Shown in pieces: positions 8,542 to 17,309 of a DNA stretch of 64,000 bases. The notes below the pieces were generated by a model that was not told where the DNA came from, searched no databases, and saw only the letters and a list, made by a program, of their open reading frames with translations. The DNA comes from an uncultured Albidovulum sp. (GTDB lineage: Bacteria > Pseudomonadota > Alphaproteobacteria > Rhodobacterales > Rhodobacteraceae), in contig CAJYAD010000005.1 in the NCBI GenBank assembly GCA_913064775.1, positions 62,001 to 126,000 on the forward strand, read 5' to 3'. Made by a program: the position numbers and the translations under genes. Position 1 is the first letter of the stretch; every line of letters starts with the position of its first letter.

Positions 8542-10194
8542 ATGACTGACAAGTCGCACCCGCGGGTCCATCCCGCAGCGGAAATGTACGCAAAAGAGTG
8601 CCGCGACGGAGAGATCAGCCGCCGCGAATTCCTGACCCGCACCTCGGCGCTGGGGGTTTCGGCCGCCGCCGCCTACGGCCTTCTGGGCCTGAACGCGCCA
8701 GCCTATGCCGCCGACGAAAAGCCGGTGCATGGCGGCACCTTGCGGGTACAGATGCAGACCAAGGCGCTGAAGGATCCGCGCACCTACGACTGGTCGCAGA
8801 TGGCCAATTTCAGCCGCGGCTGGCTGGAATATCTGATCGAATATGAGCGCGACGGCAGCTTCCGCGGCATGCTGCTTGAGAAGTGGGAGGCTAACACCGA
8901 CGCCACCAAATACACGCTTTATCTGCGCAAGGGCGTGACCTGGTCGAACGGCGACCCCTTCACCGCCGATGACGTGATCTTCAACCTGACCCGCTGGGCC
9001 GATGGCACTGTCGACGGCAATTCGATGGCCACCCGCATGGCCTCGATCCAGGATGCGAAGACCAAGAAGCTGAAGGACGGCGCGCTCGAGAAGGTCGACG
9101 ATCACACTGTCAAGATGCATCTCAACGTCCCCGACATCACCGTCGTTCCGGGCATGGCCGATTATCCGGCCGCGATCGTCCACAAGGGCTATGACGGCGG
9201 CGATCCGTCGAAGAACGCCGTCGGCACCGGCCCGTTCAAACCGACCGAGAACCAAGTCGGCGTGCGCCAGGTGCTGGAACAGAACAAGGCCCATCCGTGG
9301 TGGGGCGCCGATGTCTATGGTGGCCCCTATCTTGACAAGATCGAGTTCATCGATCTGGGCACCGACCCCTCGGCCTATGTCGCCGCCGCCTCGTCGGACG
9401 AGATCGACATGACCTACCAGACCACCGGCGATTTCGTGAAGCTGTTCGATCAGCTCGGCTGGGACAAGTCCGAGGTGACCACCGCCAACACCCTGTGCGT
9501 GCGCTTCAACCAGTCGGTGAAGCCCTATGATGACCTGAACGTGCGCAAGGCCTTGCAGACCGCGGTCGACAACAAGGTACTGCTGGAGCTGGGCAACAAC
9601 AACGCCGGCATCGTCGCCGAGGATCACCACGTCTGCCCGATCCACCCGGCCTATGCCAAGATCCCGCCGATCCCGGTCGATCCCAAGGGCGCCAAGAAGA
9701 TGCTCGACGACGCCAAGATGGGCGATCACGAGTTCGAGCTGATCTCGCTTGACGACGATTGGCAATCGGCCACCTGCGACGCCGTCGCCGCCCAGTGCCG
9801 CGACGCCGGCATCAAGGTCAAGCGCACCATCCTGCCCGGCTCGACCTTCTGGAACGACTGGCTGAAATACCCGTGGTCGTCGACCGAGTGGAACATGCGC
9901 CCCCTCGGCGTGCAGGTGCTGGCGCTGGCCTACAAGACCGGCGTGCCGTGGAATGAGACCCATTTCTCGGATCCCGAGTTCGACAAGCTTCTGGCCGAGG
10001 CGATGTCGATCGACAATGCCGACAAGCGCCGCCCGGTGATGGCCAAGCTGGAACATATCATGCAAGACAAGGGCGTGATCATTCAGCCCTACTGGCGCAA
10101 GATCTTCCGGCACTACAAGAAGACGGTCCACGGGGCCGAGATGCATCCCACCTTCGAGATGCATTCCTACCAATGGTGGATGTCCAAGGCCTGA
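8542..10194 (+). CDS. Peptide/oligopeptide-type ABC transporter substrate-binding protein, Tat-exported
   Basis: 550-aa periplasmic binding protein of the SBP_bac_5 (DppA/OppA) family. The N-terminus carries a twin-arginine motif SRREFLT (Arg27-Arg28), a hydrophobic stretch and an AYA cleavage site near residue 56. The mature part shows family blocks such as [20 protein letters not shown] (near residue 115) and [12 protein letters not shown]. It is the first gene of a transporter operon with two permeases and a double ATPase. The actual substrate (peptide, opine, glycoside or other) cannot be told from sequence alone. Export through Tat implies cytoplasmic folding before translocation. Confidence 0.93.
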   Translation: MTDKSHPRVHPAAEMYAKECRDGEISRREFLTRTSALGVSAAAAYGLLGLNAPAYAADEKPVHGGTLRVQMQTKALKDPRTYDWSQMANFSRGWLEYLIEYERDGSFRGMLLEKWEANTDATKYTLYLRKGVTWSNGDPFTADDVIFNLTRWADGTVDGNSMATRMASIQDAKTKKLKDGALEKVDDHTVKMHLNVPDITVVPGMADYPAAIVHKGYDGGDPSKNAVGTGPFKPTENQVGVRQVLEQNKAHPWWGADVYGGPYLDKIEFIDLGTDPSAYVAAASSDEIDMTYQTTGDFVKLFDQLGWDKSEVTTANTLCVRFNQSVKPYDDLNVRKALQTAVDNKVLLELGNNNAGIVAEDHHVCPIHPAYAKIPPIPVDPKGAKKMLDDAKMGDHEFELISLDDDWQSATCDAVAAQCRDAGIKVKRTILPGSTFWNDWLKYPWSSTEWNMRPLGVQVLALAYKTGVPWNETHFSDPEFDKLLAEAMSIDNADKRRPVMAKLEHIMQDKGVIIQPYWRKIFRHYKKTVHGAEMHPTFEMHSYQWWMSKA

Positions 10195-10206
10195 TCCAGC
10201 CTGACA

Positions 10207-10230
10207 GCGGGGCCGCCGCGCCGGCCCCGC
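10207..10230 (+). terminator. Intercistronic hairpin after the binding-protein gene
   Basis: Perfect 8-bp stem GCGGGGCC/GGCCCCGC with an 8-base loop, beginning 13 bases after the stop of the binding protein and about 60 bases before the first permease. There is no T-run, so it is more likely a partial terminator or 3'-end stabiliser that raises binding-protein mRNA over permease mRNA. That role is inferred. Confidence 0.5.
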
Positions 10231-10291
10231 CCTTCCTTCCCGGCGCGAACCGCGCCACAAGACCCGGACCGGGACCGGGAGAGGACAATCC

Positions 10292-11383
10292 ATGCTCAAC
10301 TTCCTTGCCAGGCGCCTGGTGACGATGCTGCTGACGGCACTGTGCCTGACCTTCATCGTCTTCGCACTGACCAACCTGCATCCCAACCTCGAGAAACTGG
10401 CCAAGCAGCAGGCGTCGGTGCGCATGAGCGACGCACAGGTCACCAGCTGGCTGGCCAGCCACGGCTATGCCCGACCGCTGGTGCAACGCTATGGTGAATG
10501 GCTGGGCGTCGTGCCCGGCTGGACCGGCAAGGATGCCGAAGGCCGTCCCACGGGGCGCTGCCTTAGCCATTACGAGGGCATAAAGGGGGCCACGATTCCC
10601 CGCTATTGCGGCATCCTGCAGGGCGACTGGGGCTATTCCACGGTTTTCCGCGAAGGCGTCGGCGGGTTTCTGGCCACACGGCTGGCCGCGACCGGCTGGC
10701 TGATGCTCTGGGTGCTGATCGTGATGATCCCCACGTCCTTGGTGATGGGGGTGCTGGCAGGGATGCGCGAAGGCTCGCGGCTGGACCGGACGCTGTCGGT
10801 CGCCTCGATCGCCTCGACTTCGACGCCGGAATATGTCTCGGGGGTGGTGCTGATCGTGCTGTTCGGATCCAGCTTCACGGGGCTGTCGCTGCTGTTCAAG
10901 CAATGGGGGCTGATTTCGGGCGGGGTGATCCTGAAGGGCAATGCCACCTCGGCGATGTCGCATATCACCTTCGACAATTTCGCCCTGCCGGTGGCGACGA
11001 TCTCGATCTACGGGGTGGGCTATATCGCGCGGATGACGCGGGCCTCGATGACCGAGGTAATGACCGCGCAATATATCCGCACCGCCCGCCTGAAGGGCGT
11101 GAAGTTCCGCAACATCGTGCTGCGCCACGCGCTGAGGAACGCCCTGATCGCGCCGTTCACGGTGATCATGCTGCAGATCCCGTGGCTGCTGAACGGCGTC
11201 GTCGTGACCGAGACCCTGTTCAGCTACAAGGGCTTCGGCTGGACGCTGGTGCAAGCGGCCTCGAACAATGACATTGAGCTGTTGATGGGTTGCTCGGTGG
11301 TGGCGGTGATCGTGGTGCTGCTGACGCAGCTGATCTCGGACATCGGCTACGTCTATCTCAACCCGCGCATCCGAATTTCGTGA
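10292..11383 (+). CDS. ABC transporter permease, DppB type
   Basis: 363-aa inner-membrane permease of the binding-protein-dependent family. The N-terminus MLNFLARRLVTMLLTALCLT is the usual first helix of DppB/OppB proteins. The cytoplasmic coupling (EAA) loop is near residues 250-285: YIRTARLKGVKFRNIVLRHA. The segment between helix 1 and 2 is long and periplasmic, about 110 residues. A GGGAGAGGA Shine-Dalgarno precedes the ATG. The next permease follows after 10 bases. Confidence 0.93.
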   Translation: MLNFLARRLVTMLLTALCLTFIVFALTNLHPNLEKLAKQQASVRMSDAQVTSWLASHGYARPLVQRYGEWLGVVPGWTGKDAEGRPTGRCLSHYEGIKGATIPRYCGILQGDWGYSTVFREGVGGFLATRLAATGWLMLWVLIVMIPTSLVMGVLAGMREGSRLDRTLSVASIASTSTPEYVSGVVLIVLFGSSFTGLSLLFKQWGLISGGVILKGNATSAMSHITFDNFALPVATISIYGVGYIARMTRASMTEVMTAQYIRTARLKGVKFRNIVLRHALRNALIAPFTVIMLQIPWLLNGVVVTETLFSYKGFGWTLVQAASNNDIELLMGCSVVAVIVVLLTQLISDIGYVYLNPRIRIS

Positions 11384-11393
11384 GGATCTGACC

Positions 11394-12578
11394 ATGGATA
11401 ACCTGACCTGGCCGCAGATCTTCCTGGCGATGGGGGAACGGTTCTGGCCCGTCTGGGTGGCGCTGGCGCTGACCTTCGCGCTCTCGATCACCTTCAAGCG
11501 CCGGCTCGGCCTTTACGGCAAGCTGTTCGACAGCCCGATCGCGATGATCGGCTTCGCGCTGGTGATGTTCTGGGTCTTCGCCGCGATCTTCGCGCCGCTG
11601 ATCATGACCCATGCGCCGCTGGACCAGTTGCCGGGAATGCGCAATGCCTCCCCCGGCAAGGCGCTGCGCGATCCGCAGGGCAGCTATCCCTATTACCTGC
11701 TGGGCGGTGATACGCTGGCGCGCGACGTGTTCTCGCGCATGGTGGCAGGCTCGGTCGTGGTGATCCAGATCGCGCCGCTGGCGACGATCTTCGCCTATAT
11801 GGTGGGCATCACCCTGGGCCTGCCCGCCGGCTATTACGGCGGCCGCTTCGATACCGCGCTCAGCTTCGTGGCGAACCTGATCCTGGCCTTCCCGGTGATC
11901 TTGCTGTTCTACCTGCTGGTGACGCCGCAGATCGTGCAATCGGGATTGCCGCAATACATGGCGGCGGTGCTGTTCCTGTTCCCGATCCTGTTCCTGGGCG
12001 TGCTGGTCAATTCGCGCTTCTATGTGAAGCCCAGGTTCCGCAACATCGCGATCGCCCTGATCGTGGTCCTCGGCGGCTGGCTCTACCTCTCGACGCTCAG
12101 CCAGCCCGGCACGCCGTTCCACCTGCTGCCGCGCGCGCTCGATCTCTTCAACATCCCCGGCAACACGATGATCGTCTTCGTCTCGGTGGTGTTCGTCAAC
12201 TCGCCCACCGTGTTCCGGATCGTGCGCGGCCTGACCTTCGACATCAAGTCGCGCGATTACGTCGCCGCCGCACAGACCCGCGGCGAGGGGCCATGGTACA
12301 TCATGCTGTGGGAGATCCTGCCCAACGCCCGCGGCCCCCTGATCGTCGATTTCTGCCTGCGCATCGGCTACACCACGATCCTCTTGGGCGTGCTGGGCTT
12401 CTTCGGCCTCGGCCTTTCCCCCGAAAGCCCCGACTGGGGCTCTACCATCAACGCTGGCAGCCGCCTTCTGGCGATCTATCCGATCCCGGCGCTGGCCCCC
12501 GCACTGGCCCTGATGAGCCTGGTTCTCGGCCTCAACCTCCTCGCCGACGGATTGCGCGAAGAAAGCCTGAAGGACTGA
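11394..12578 (+). CDS. ABC transporter permease, DppC type, enlarged
   Basis: 394-aa inner-membrane permease partnering the preceding DppB-like protein. An N-terminal cytoplasmic and membrane segment precedes GGDTLARDVFSRMVAGS, the typical start of the DppC core. The coupling loop reads DYVAAAQTRGEGPWYIMLWE. It is about 90 residues longer than classical DppC; the extra sequence lies mid-protein (around residues 180-260), adding hydrophobic segments (LFPILFLGVLV, IALIVVLGGWLYL) and a non-membrane stretch. The ending LNLLADGLREES is family-typical. Confidence 0.92.
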   Translation: MDNLTWPQIFLAMGERFWPVWVALALTFALSITFKRRLGLYGKLFDSPIAMIGFALVMFWVFAAIFAPLIMTHAPLDQLPGMRNASPGKALRDPQGSYPYYLLGGDTLARDVFSRMVAGSVVVIQIAPLATIFAYMVGITLGLPAGYYGGRFDTALSFVANLILAFPVILLFYLLVTPQIVQSGLPQYMAAVLFLFPILFLGVLVNSRFYVKPRFRNIAIALIVVLGGWLYLSTLSQPGTPFHLLPRALDLFNIPGNTMIVFVSVVFVNSPTVFRIVRGLTFDIKSRDYVAAAQTRGEGPWYIMLWEILPNARGPLIVDFCLRIGYTTILLGVLGFFGLGLSPESPDWGSTINAGSRLLAIYPIPALAPALALMSLVLGLNLLADGLREESLKD

Positions 12579-12596
12579 AGATGTTCCCCACCGGCT

Positions 12597-12655
12597 CTTC
12601 ATCTTGGCGAAAATACTCCACGGGGGTCCGGGGGTGTGAAACCCCCGGACCCGCC
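12597..12655 (-). repeat. A-type intergenic repeat, copy 3 (inside an operon)
   Basis: Reads CTTCATCTTGGCGAAAATAC then TCCACGGGGGTCC and the stem GGGGGTGTGAAACCCCC on the plus strand, so the element is in inverse orientation. It fills the whole gap between the DppC-like permease and the ATPase gene. The strong GGAGG of the ATPase begins 16 bases after it. It could modulate downstream expression within the operon. Confidence 0.85.
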
Positions 12656-12680
12656 CCCTCAGCCCGCACAGGAGGTGACG

Positions 12681-14768
12681 ATGTCTGATTGGGACCCTTC
12701 CCAACCGATCCTGGAAATCGAGAACCTCTCGATCTCGTTCTTCACCCGCCTGCGCGAGATCCCGGCGGTGATGGATTTCTCCTGCACCGTGATGCCGGGC
12801 GAGGCGATGGGCCTTGTCGGCGAATCCGGCTGCGGCAAATCCACGGTGGCGCTGGGCGTGATGCAGGATCTGGGCCGCAACGGCCGCATCGTCGGTGGCT
12901 CGATCAAGTTCAAGGGGCGCGACCTGAACCTGATGTCGGATGCCGAACTGCGCCAGATCCGCGGCTCCGAGATCGCGATGATCTATCAGGAACCGATGGC
13001 CAGCCTGAACCCGGCGATGAAGGTCGGCGCGCAGCTGGCCGAGGTGCCGATGATCCACCAGGGCATGAACAAGAAGGCGGCCTGGGCGCTGGCCCGCCAG
13101 ATCGTCGAGGACGTGCGCCTGCCCGACCCGGACCGCATCCTCAAGGCCTATCCGCACCAGCTTTCGGGCGGCCAGCAGCAGCGCATCGTCATCGCCATGG
13201 CGCTGATGTCGAAGCCGGCGCTGCTGATCCTCGATGAGCCGACCACCGCGCTCGACGTCACGGTCGAGGCCGGCATCGTCGATCTGGTGAAGGAGCTGGG
13301 GCGCAAATACGGCACCTCGATGCTGTTCATCTCGCACAACCTCGGCCTGATCCTCGATACCTGCGACCGGCTTTGCGTGATGTACTCGGGCGAGGCGGTG
13401 GAAACCGGCAGCGTGCGCCAAGTCTTCGACAAGATGCGCCACCCCTATACGCAGGCGCTGTTTCGCTCGATCCCGCTGCCCGGCGCCGACAAGAACGCCC
13501 GCCCCCTGATCGCCATTCCGGGCAATTTCCCGCTGCCGCACGAACGCCCCGAGGGCTGCAATTTCGGCCCCCGTTGCGATTATTTCCAGCAAGGCCTCTG
13601 CGATCGTGGCACGATCCCGATGGAAACCATCCAGGGCGGCGACCGGCATGAAAGCCGCTGCCTGCGCTTTCGGCAGATCGACTGGGCCGCGCCGCCCAAG
13701 GCCGGCAAGACCTTTGAGAAGGCCGAGCCGGGCAAGGTGGTGCTGCGCATGGACGATCTGCGCAAATATTACGAGGTCTCGGCCAACGCGCTTTTCGGCC
13801 GCTCGGGCGAGACCAAGGTGGTCAAGGCCAATGAGACCCTCACCTTCGAGGCCCGCGAAAGCGAGACCCTGGCGATTGTTGGCGAATCCGGTTGCGGCAA
13901 GTCGACCTTCGCCAAGGTTCTGATGGGTCTGGAAACCGCCACCTCCGGGCGGGTCCGCCTGTACGGAGAAGAGATCCAGGACACCCCGATCGAGAAGCGC
14001 AACACCAACACGGTGTCCTCGGTGCAGATGGTGTTCCAGAACCCGTTCGACACGCTCAACCCCTCGATGACCGTGGGCCGCCAGATCATCCGTGCGCTGG
14101 AAGTTTTCGGCGAGGGCAAATCAGATCGCGAACGGCGCGAGAAGATGCTCGACCTGATGGATCTGGTGAAGCTGCCGCGCGAATTCGCCGACCGGATGCC
14201 GCGCCAGCTGTCGGGTGGCCAGAAGCAGCGGGTGGGGATCGCGCGGGCCTTCGCCGGCGGCGCCAAGATCGTGGTGGCGGACGAACCGGTCTCGGCGCTT
14301 GATGTGTCGGTGCAGGCGGCGGTGACCGACCTGCTGATGGAGATCCAGCGCCGCGAGAAGACCACGCTCTTGTTCATCAGCCACGATCTGTCGATCGTGC
14401 GCTATCTCGCCGACCGGGTGATGGTGATGTATCTGGGCCATGTGGTCGAGATGGGCACCACGGATGAGGTCTTCGCGCCGCCCTATCACCCCTATACCGA
14501 GGCGCTGCTATCGGCGGTGCCGATCGCCGACACCCGGGTGAAGAAGAAGCGCATCGTGCTGGAGGGCGATATTCCCTCGGCGATGAACCCGCCGCCGGGC
14601 TGCCCGTTCCAGACCCGCTGCCGCTGGAAAGCGCATGTGCCGGGCAATCTGTGCGAGATCGAGGTGCCGCCGATCAAGAAGCTGCCCGGCGGCCATCAGA
14701 TCAAGTGCCACCTGACGGACGACGATTTCGCCACGATGGAGCCGGTGATCGAGATCGCGGCCGAGTAG
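12681..14768 (+). CDS. Dipeptide/oligopeptide ABC transporter ATPase, fused DppD-DppF
   Basis: 695 aa from the ATG at 12681, which has a textbook AGGAGGTGA 2 bases upstream of the start region. Two complete ATPase domains are joined in one chain. Domain 1 has Walker A GESGCGKS at residues 47-54, signature LSGGQQQR and Walker B LLILDEP. Domain 2 has Walker A near residue 401, signature LSGGQKQR and Walker B IVVADEP. Each half ends with the oligopeptide-type C-terminal Cys-containing segment (GCNFGPRCDYF; GCPFQTRCRW). It energises the two permeases upstream. The neighbouring gene converges with a 5-base gap. Confidence 0.95.
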   Translation: MSDWDPSQPILEIENLSISFFTRLREIPAVMDFSCTVMPGEAMGLVGESGCGKSTVALGVMQDLGRNGRIVGGSIKFKGRDLNLMSDAELRQIRGSEIAMIYQEPMASLNPAMKVGAQLAEVPMIHQGMNKKAAWALARQIVEDVRLPDPDRILKAYPHQLSGGQQQRIVIAMALMSKPALLILDEPTTALDVTVEAGIVDLVKELGRKYGTSMLFISHNLGLILDTCDRLCVMYSGEAVETGSVRQVFDKMRHPYTQALFRSIPLPGADKNARPLIAIPGNFPLPHERPEGCNFGPRCDYFQQGLCDRGTIPMETIQGGDRHESRCLRFRQIDWAAPPKAGKTFEKAEPGKVVLRMDDLRKYYEVSANALFGRSGETKVVKANETLTFEARESETLAIVGESGCGKSTFAKVLMGLETATSGRVRLYGEEIQDTPIEKRNTNTVSSVQMVFQNPFDTLNPSMTVGRQIIRALEVFGEGKSDRERREKMLDLMDLVKLPREFADRMPRQLSGGQKQRVGIARAFAGGAKIVVADEPVSALDVSVQAAVTDLLMEIQRREKTTLLFISHDLSIVRYLADRVMVMYLGHVVEMGTTDEVFAPPYHPYTEALLSAVPIADTRVKKKRIVLEGDIPSAMNPPPGCPFQTRCRWKAHVPGNLCEIEVPPIKKLPGGHQIKCHLTDDDFATMEPVIEIAAE

Positions 14769-14773
14769 CGCCC

Positions 14774-15568
14774 CTACCCCAGCGGCAGATGGATCAGGTG
14801 CAGCAGCCGGCCCATGTCGCCGCCGCTGACCTGCACCATCGCGGCCACGGCGGTGATCCCGCCCGCGGTGCCGCGCATCATCGCCGCCCGGCGCGCGGCG
14901 CGCAGGCGGGCCCGCATCTCGTCGCCAAAGCTGTGGCCGGCCTCGCCCGCCACCATCTGACGCAGCCGGGTGCCGCAGGCGCAAAACGCGGCCTCGGTCT
15001 CGGTGCCCATCCAGGCGGGCATGGGGCCGACGGGGCGGATCGTCGGCGCCGCTTCCAGCGCCCGCCCGGGTAGCGGCTGGAAGAAGGCCGGCGGGATCTC
15101 GAACCTCGCCTGACGGCCCCGCCGCGCCCGCCGACCGCCCAGGGCCGCCAGCCCCGCGCGATAGCGCAGCCGGTAATAGCGCGCCTCGGCCCGGCCCAGA
15201 CCCAGCTGCCCCGCCGGATAGGCGCTGACGCCAAAGCGCGAGAGGATCGCCCGCAGCGCCGTCAGCGTCACCATGTCCGCGTCCGACAGGCGGGCGCCGT
15301 CCTCGGGAAGCTGCAGCTCGGGCCGGTAGAGGCGCCAGAACAGGCGGATCGCATTGGCGCGGTCCATCTGGCGCGGGATCATCCACAGCAGGCAGCGGCC
15401 CTCGGCGCTGGCAAGATCGGTGTCGGCGCCCAGGATCATCCGGCCCCAGACATCCTGACGCTGGGTTTCCAGCCAGCGGATCATCATCGCCCAGGGCGCC
15501 GCGGGATCGGCCAGCCGGTCGGCCTCGGTGATCGCGCCGCGCACGGCACCTCGCGTCACATCAAGCAT
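14774..15568 (-). CDS. Protein of unknown function
   Basis: 264 aa from the ATG at 15568, preceded by AGGGAAG; codon use and GC3 match the neighbours. I do not recognise the family with confidence. The N-terminal half is Trp-rich and helical (APWAMMIRWLETQRQDVWGR), followed by MDRANAIRLFWRLYRP, which faintly recalls DUF4274-type sequences (acidic/helical with a terminal FW); this is a weak memory-based guess. The middle is Arg-rich and the C-terminal part has a CAC motif (AAFCACGTRL). No signal peptide or membrane span. It converges on the ABC operon, so it is transcribed alone. Confidence 0.7.
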   Translation of the reverse strand: MLDVTRGAVRGAITEADRLADPAAPWAMMIRWLETQRQDVWGRMILGADTDLASAEGRCLLWMIPRQMDRANAIRLFWRLYRPELQLPEDGARLSDADMVTLTALRAILSRFGVSAYPAGQLGLGRAEARYYRLRYRAGLAALGGRRARRGRQARFEIPPAFFQPLPGRALEAAPTIRPVGPMPAWMGTETEAAFCACGTRLRQMVAGEAGHSFGDEMRARLRAARRAAMMRGTAGGITAVAAMVQVSGGDMGRLLHLIHLPLG

Positions 15569-15699
15569 GTCGCTTCCCTTCGCAATTTCCCCGGGGCGAA
15601 AGTGACAAGCGATTGGGGCGGTTTTCGGGCCGTCAATCCCGGCGCGCAAAACAATCGGCGCACAATGTTGCCAGAAAGGAAACGCCCAGACTGCGCCGC

Positions 15700-16320
15700 C
15701 TAACCGCCGAGGATCGCGCGCACATAATTGCGGGTCTCGCGGTAGGGCGGGATGCCGCCGTATTTCTGCACCGCGTCGGGGCCGGCGTTATAGGCGGCCA
15801 GCGCCAGCCGCCAACTGCCGAAGCGTTGGTACATCATCTTCAGATAGCGCGCGCCACCGCGCAGGTTTTCCGCCGCATCCTGCGCGTCGACCCCCAGCTT
15901 GCGCGCCGTCGCGGGCATTAGTTGCGCAAGGCCCCGCGCGCCTTTCGACGAGACCGCGCCGTGGTTCCAGCCGCTTTCTTGCTGCACCAGACGCAAGAAC
16001 AGCCCCTCGGGGATGCCGTAGCGCCGCGCCGCCGCCCGCGCCAGCGTCATGTAGCGGCCCCGGTAGCGGCCCGCATAGCGTTGCAATGCCCCGGGATCGA
16101 GGCCGTCGCCGTCTTGCAGGCTGTTGCCGCGCGAATATTGGGTGGCAAGCTGGGTGTCGAGAAACCGCACCTGCGCGCGGAAGGTCTTGGTGCGGCTGGC
16201 GCCGCCGCCGATCACCAGCCCGTCGTCGAAACCGCCGGCACGCGCGGGCAATGCCGCACCCGCACAGACCATGATCCCCAGTCCCGCCGCGGCCAACGCC
16301 GCGATCGTGCCCCGTGTCAT
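15700..16320 (-). CDS. Secreted lytic transglycosylase (SLT domain)
   Basis: 206 aa with an N-terminal signal peptide ending near PARA-GG (residue 28). The C-terminal 110 residues are a goose-lysozyme/SLT fold: catalytic Glu115 in LVQQESGWN, then SSKGARGLAQLMPATA and AAYNAGPDAV, closing with ETRNYVRAI. It cleaves peptidoglycan glycan strands in the periplasm to anhydromuropeptides. The 85 residues between signal and domain are not conserved. It appears to be a single-gene unit, with a 131-base gap to the unknown gene on its downstream side. Confidence 0.93.
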   Translation of the reverse strand: MTRGTIAALAAAGLGIMVCAGAALPARAGGFDDGLVIGGGASRTKTFRAQVRFLDTQLATQYSRGNSLQDGDGLDPGALQRYAGRYRGRYMTLARAAARRYGIPEGLFLRLVQQESGWNHGAVSSKGARGLAQLMPATARKLGVDAQDAAENLRGGARYLKMMYQRFGSWRLALAAYNAGPDAVQKYGGIPPYRETRNYVRAILGG

Positions 16321-16603
16321 GTGATCCCCCGGTTCTGTCCCACACCTGGCCGGCGGCTTGCGCCAACCCTGGCAGGACTATAGAAAGAAGCGCCGCTCTT
16401 TTCCACCCCCGCGGCCCGCGCCCGAAAGCCCCACCCCGGGCTGCGCCGAAAGCCGCCGGGCGCGCGGCACATATCCCGGTCAGAACGCTTCGCAGTTCAT
16501 CGCCGCGACGGTCTACCGGCGCCCCCGGCTGATCGACCCCAGCAAAGCGCCGGCCATCACAGCTGCGGCCCGCCTCTCTCGCCGGCCCAGCAGATTTCGC
16601 CCG

Positions 16604-16987
16604 TTAGGCGGGTGAGGCCGTATCGTGATCAACATATTCGACCACCATCCCGTCTGGATGACGGAACCGGGTCTTGCGGCCCACCGGAGTCTTCTGGATC
16701 GGCTCCAACTGCTCGCATCCTTCCGCGGCAAAGAGCGCAATGACAGGTTCGAGGCGATCGACCTTGACGGTCAGTCGCGTCGCCTCGAAGGGCGCTCGTC
16801 GCTCGGGCGCGCCCGCGATAATCAGTACCGATAGCCTGTCGGACGAGACCGCGGCCAGGTCAAGCCCCGCGCCCGGATAGGCGAAGCGCATCGTGACCCT
16901 TCCAGACAGCAGAGCGGTGTAGAAGTCGATCGTCGGGCCGAGCGCCTCGGGCTCGACGAAGATGCGGGTAAAGGTCTCGATAATCAT
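16604..16987 (-). CDS. VOC/glyoxalase-fold protein
   Basis: 127 aa, close to one full vicinal-oxygen-chelate module pair. It starts MIIETFTRIFVEP and shows DFYTALL and a C-terminal FRHPDGMVVEYVDHD, where the Glu is the usual VOC metal-ligand position. Such proteins may be dioxygenases, isomerases or antibiotic-binding proteins; the substrate is not predictable here. Neighbours give no hint. GC and codon use resemble the flanks. Confidence 0.8.
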   Translation of the reverse strand: MIIETFTRIFVEPEALGPTIDFYTALLSGRVTMRFAYPGAGLDLAAVSSDRLSVLIIAGAPERRAPFEATRLTVKVDRLEPVIALFAAEGCEQLEPIQKTPVGRKTRFRHPDGMVVEYVDHDTASPA

Positions 16988-17309
16988 CCATCAATCCTGC
17001 GCAGTTCGAGCACTTTCTTCTGCCACGGGCGACGTTATGCGTGGGTGCGCATCGCATCAACCGCACAGGCCGTGTTCGTTGCCCGCCCGATCGCGGAATC
17101 GGCCTCAGCCGAGGCCGCCGGCGTCGTCTTCGATCCGACGAACCATGCACAGAACCTGCCGCGGACAAAGGCTGCCTGGCAAGTGGGCCGGCTTGCACCG
17201 CCATCTGTCGTCGGGCCATGGCCCCAATTCGCGCCCCCTGCCCCCGCCGCCCCTTTTCCACCCAACGGCGCGCTGCTACCGTCCGCGGCGAACAGACGGA
17301 GCCCAAGAG
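16988..17309. other. Intergenic region with no supported gene
   Basis: About 320 bases between the divergent VOC and aminotransferase genes. Several frames are open but none has a good start, Shine-Dalgarno or recognisable protein. On the minus strand at about 17055-17095 a frame reads RDRAGNEHGL, which resembles the end of a VOC domain, so a decayed gene is possible but unproven. The aminotransferase Shine-Dalgarno (GGAG) is at the right edge. Confidence 0.4.

Noticed and set aside
11358-13649. Minus-strand frame of about 763 codons opposite the ABC permease and ATPase
   Set aside because: Antisense shadow; composition rich in His/Asp/Arg repeats and no start with ribosome site.
17040-17160. 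Fragment reading RDRAGNEHGL on the minus strand, like a VOC C-terminus
   Set aside because: Too short, frames shift around it, and no start; at most a decayed remnant, so not called a pseudogene.
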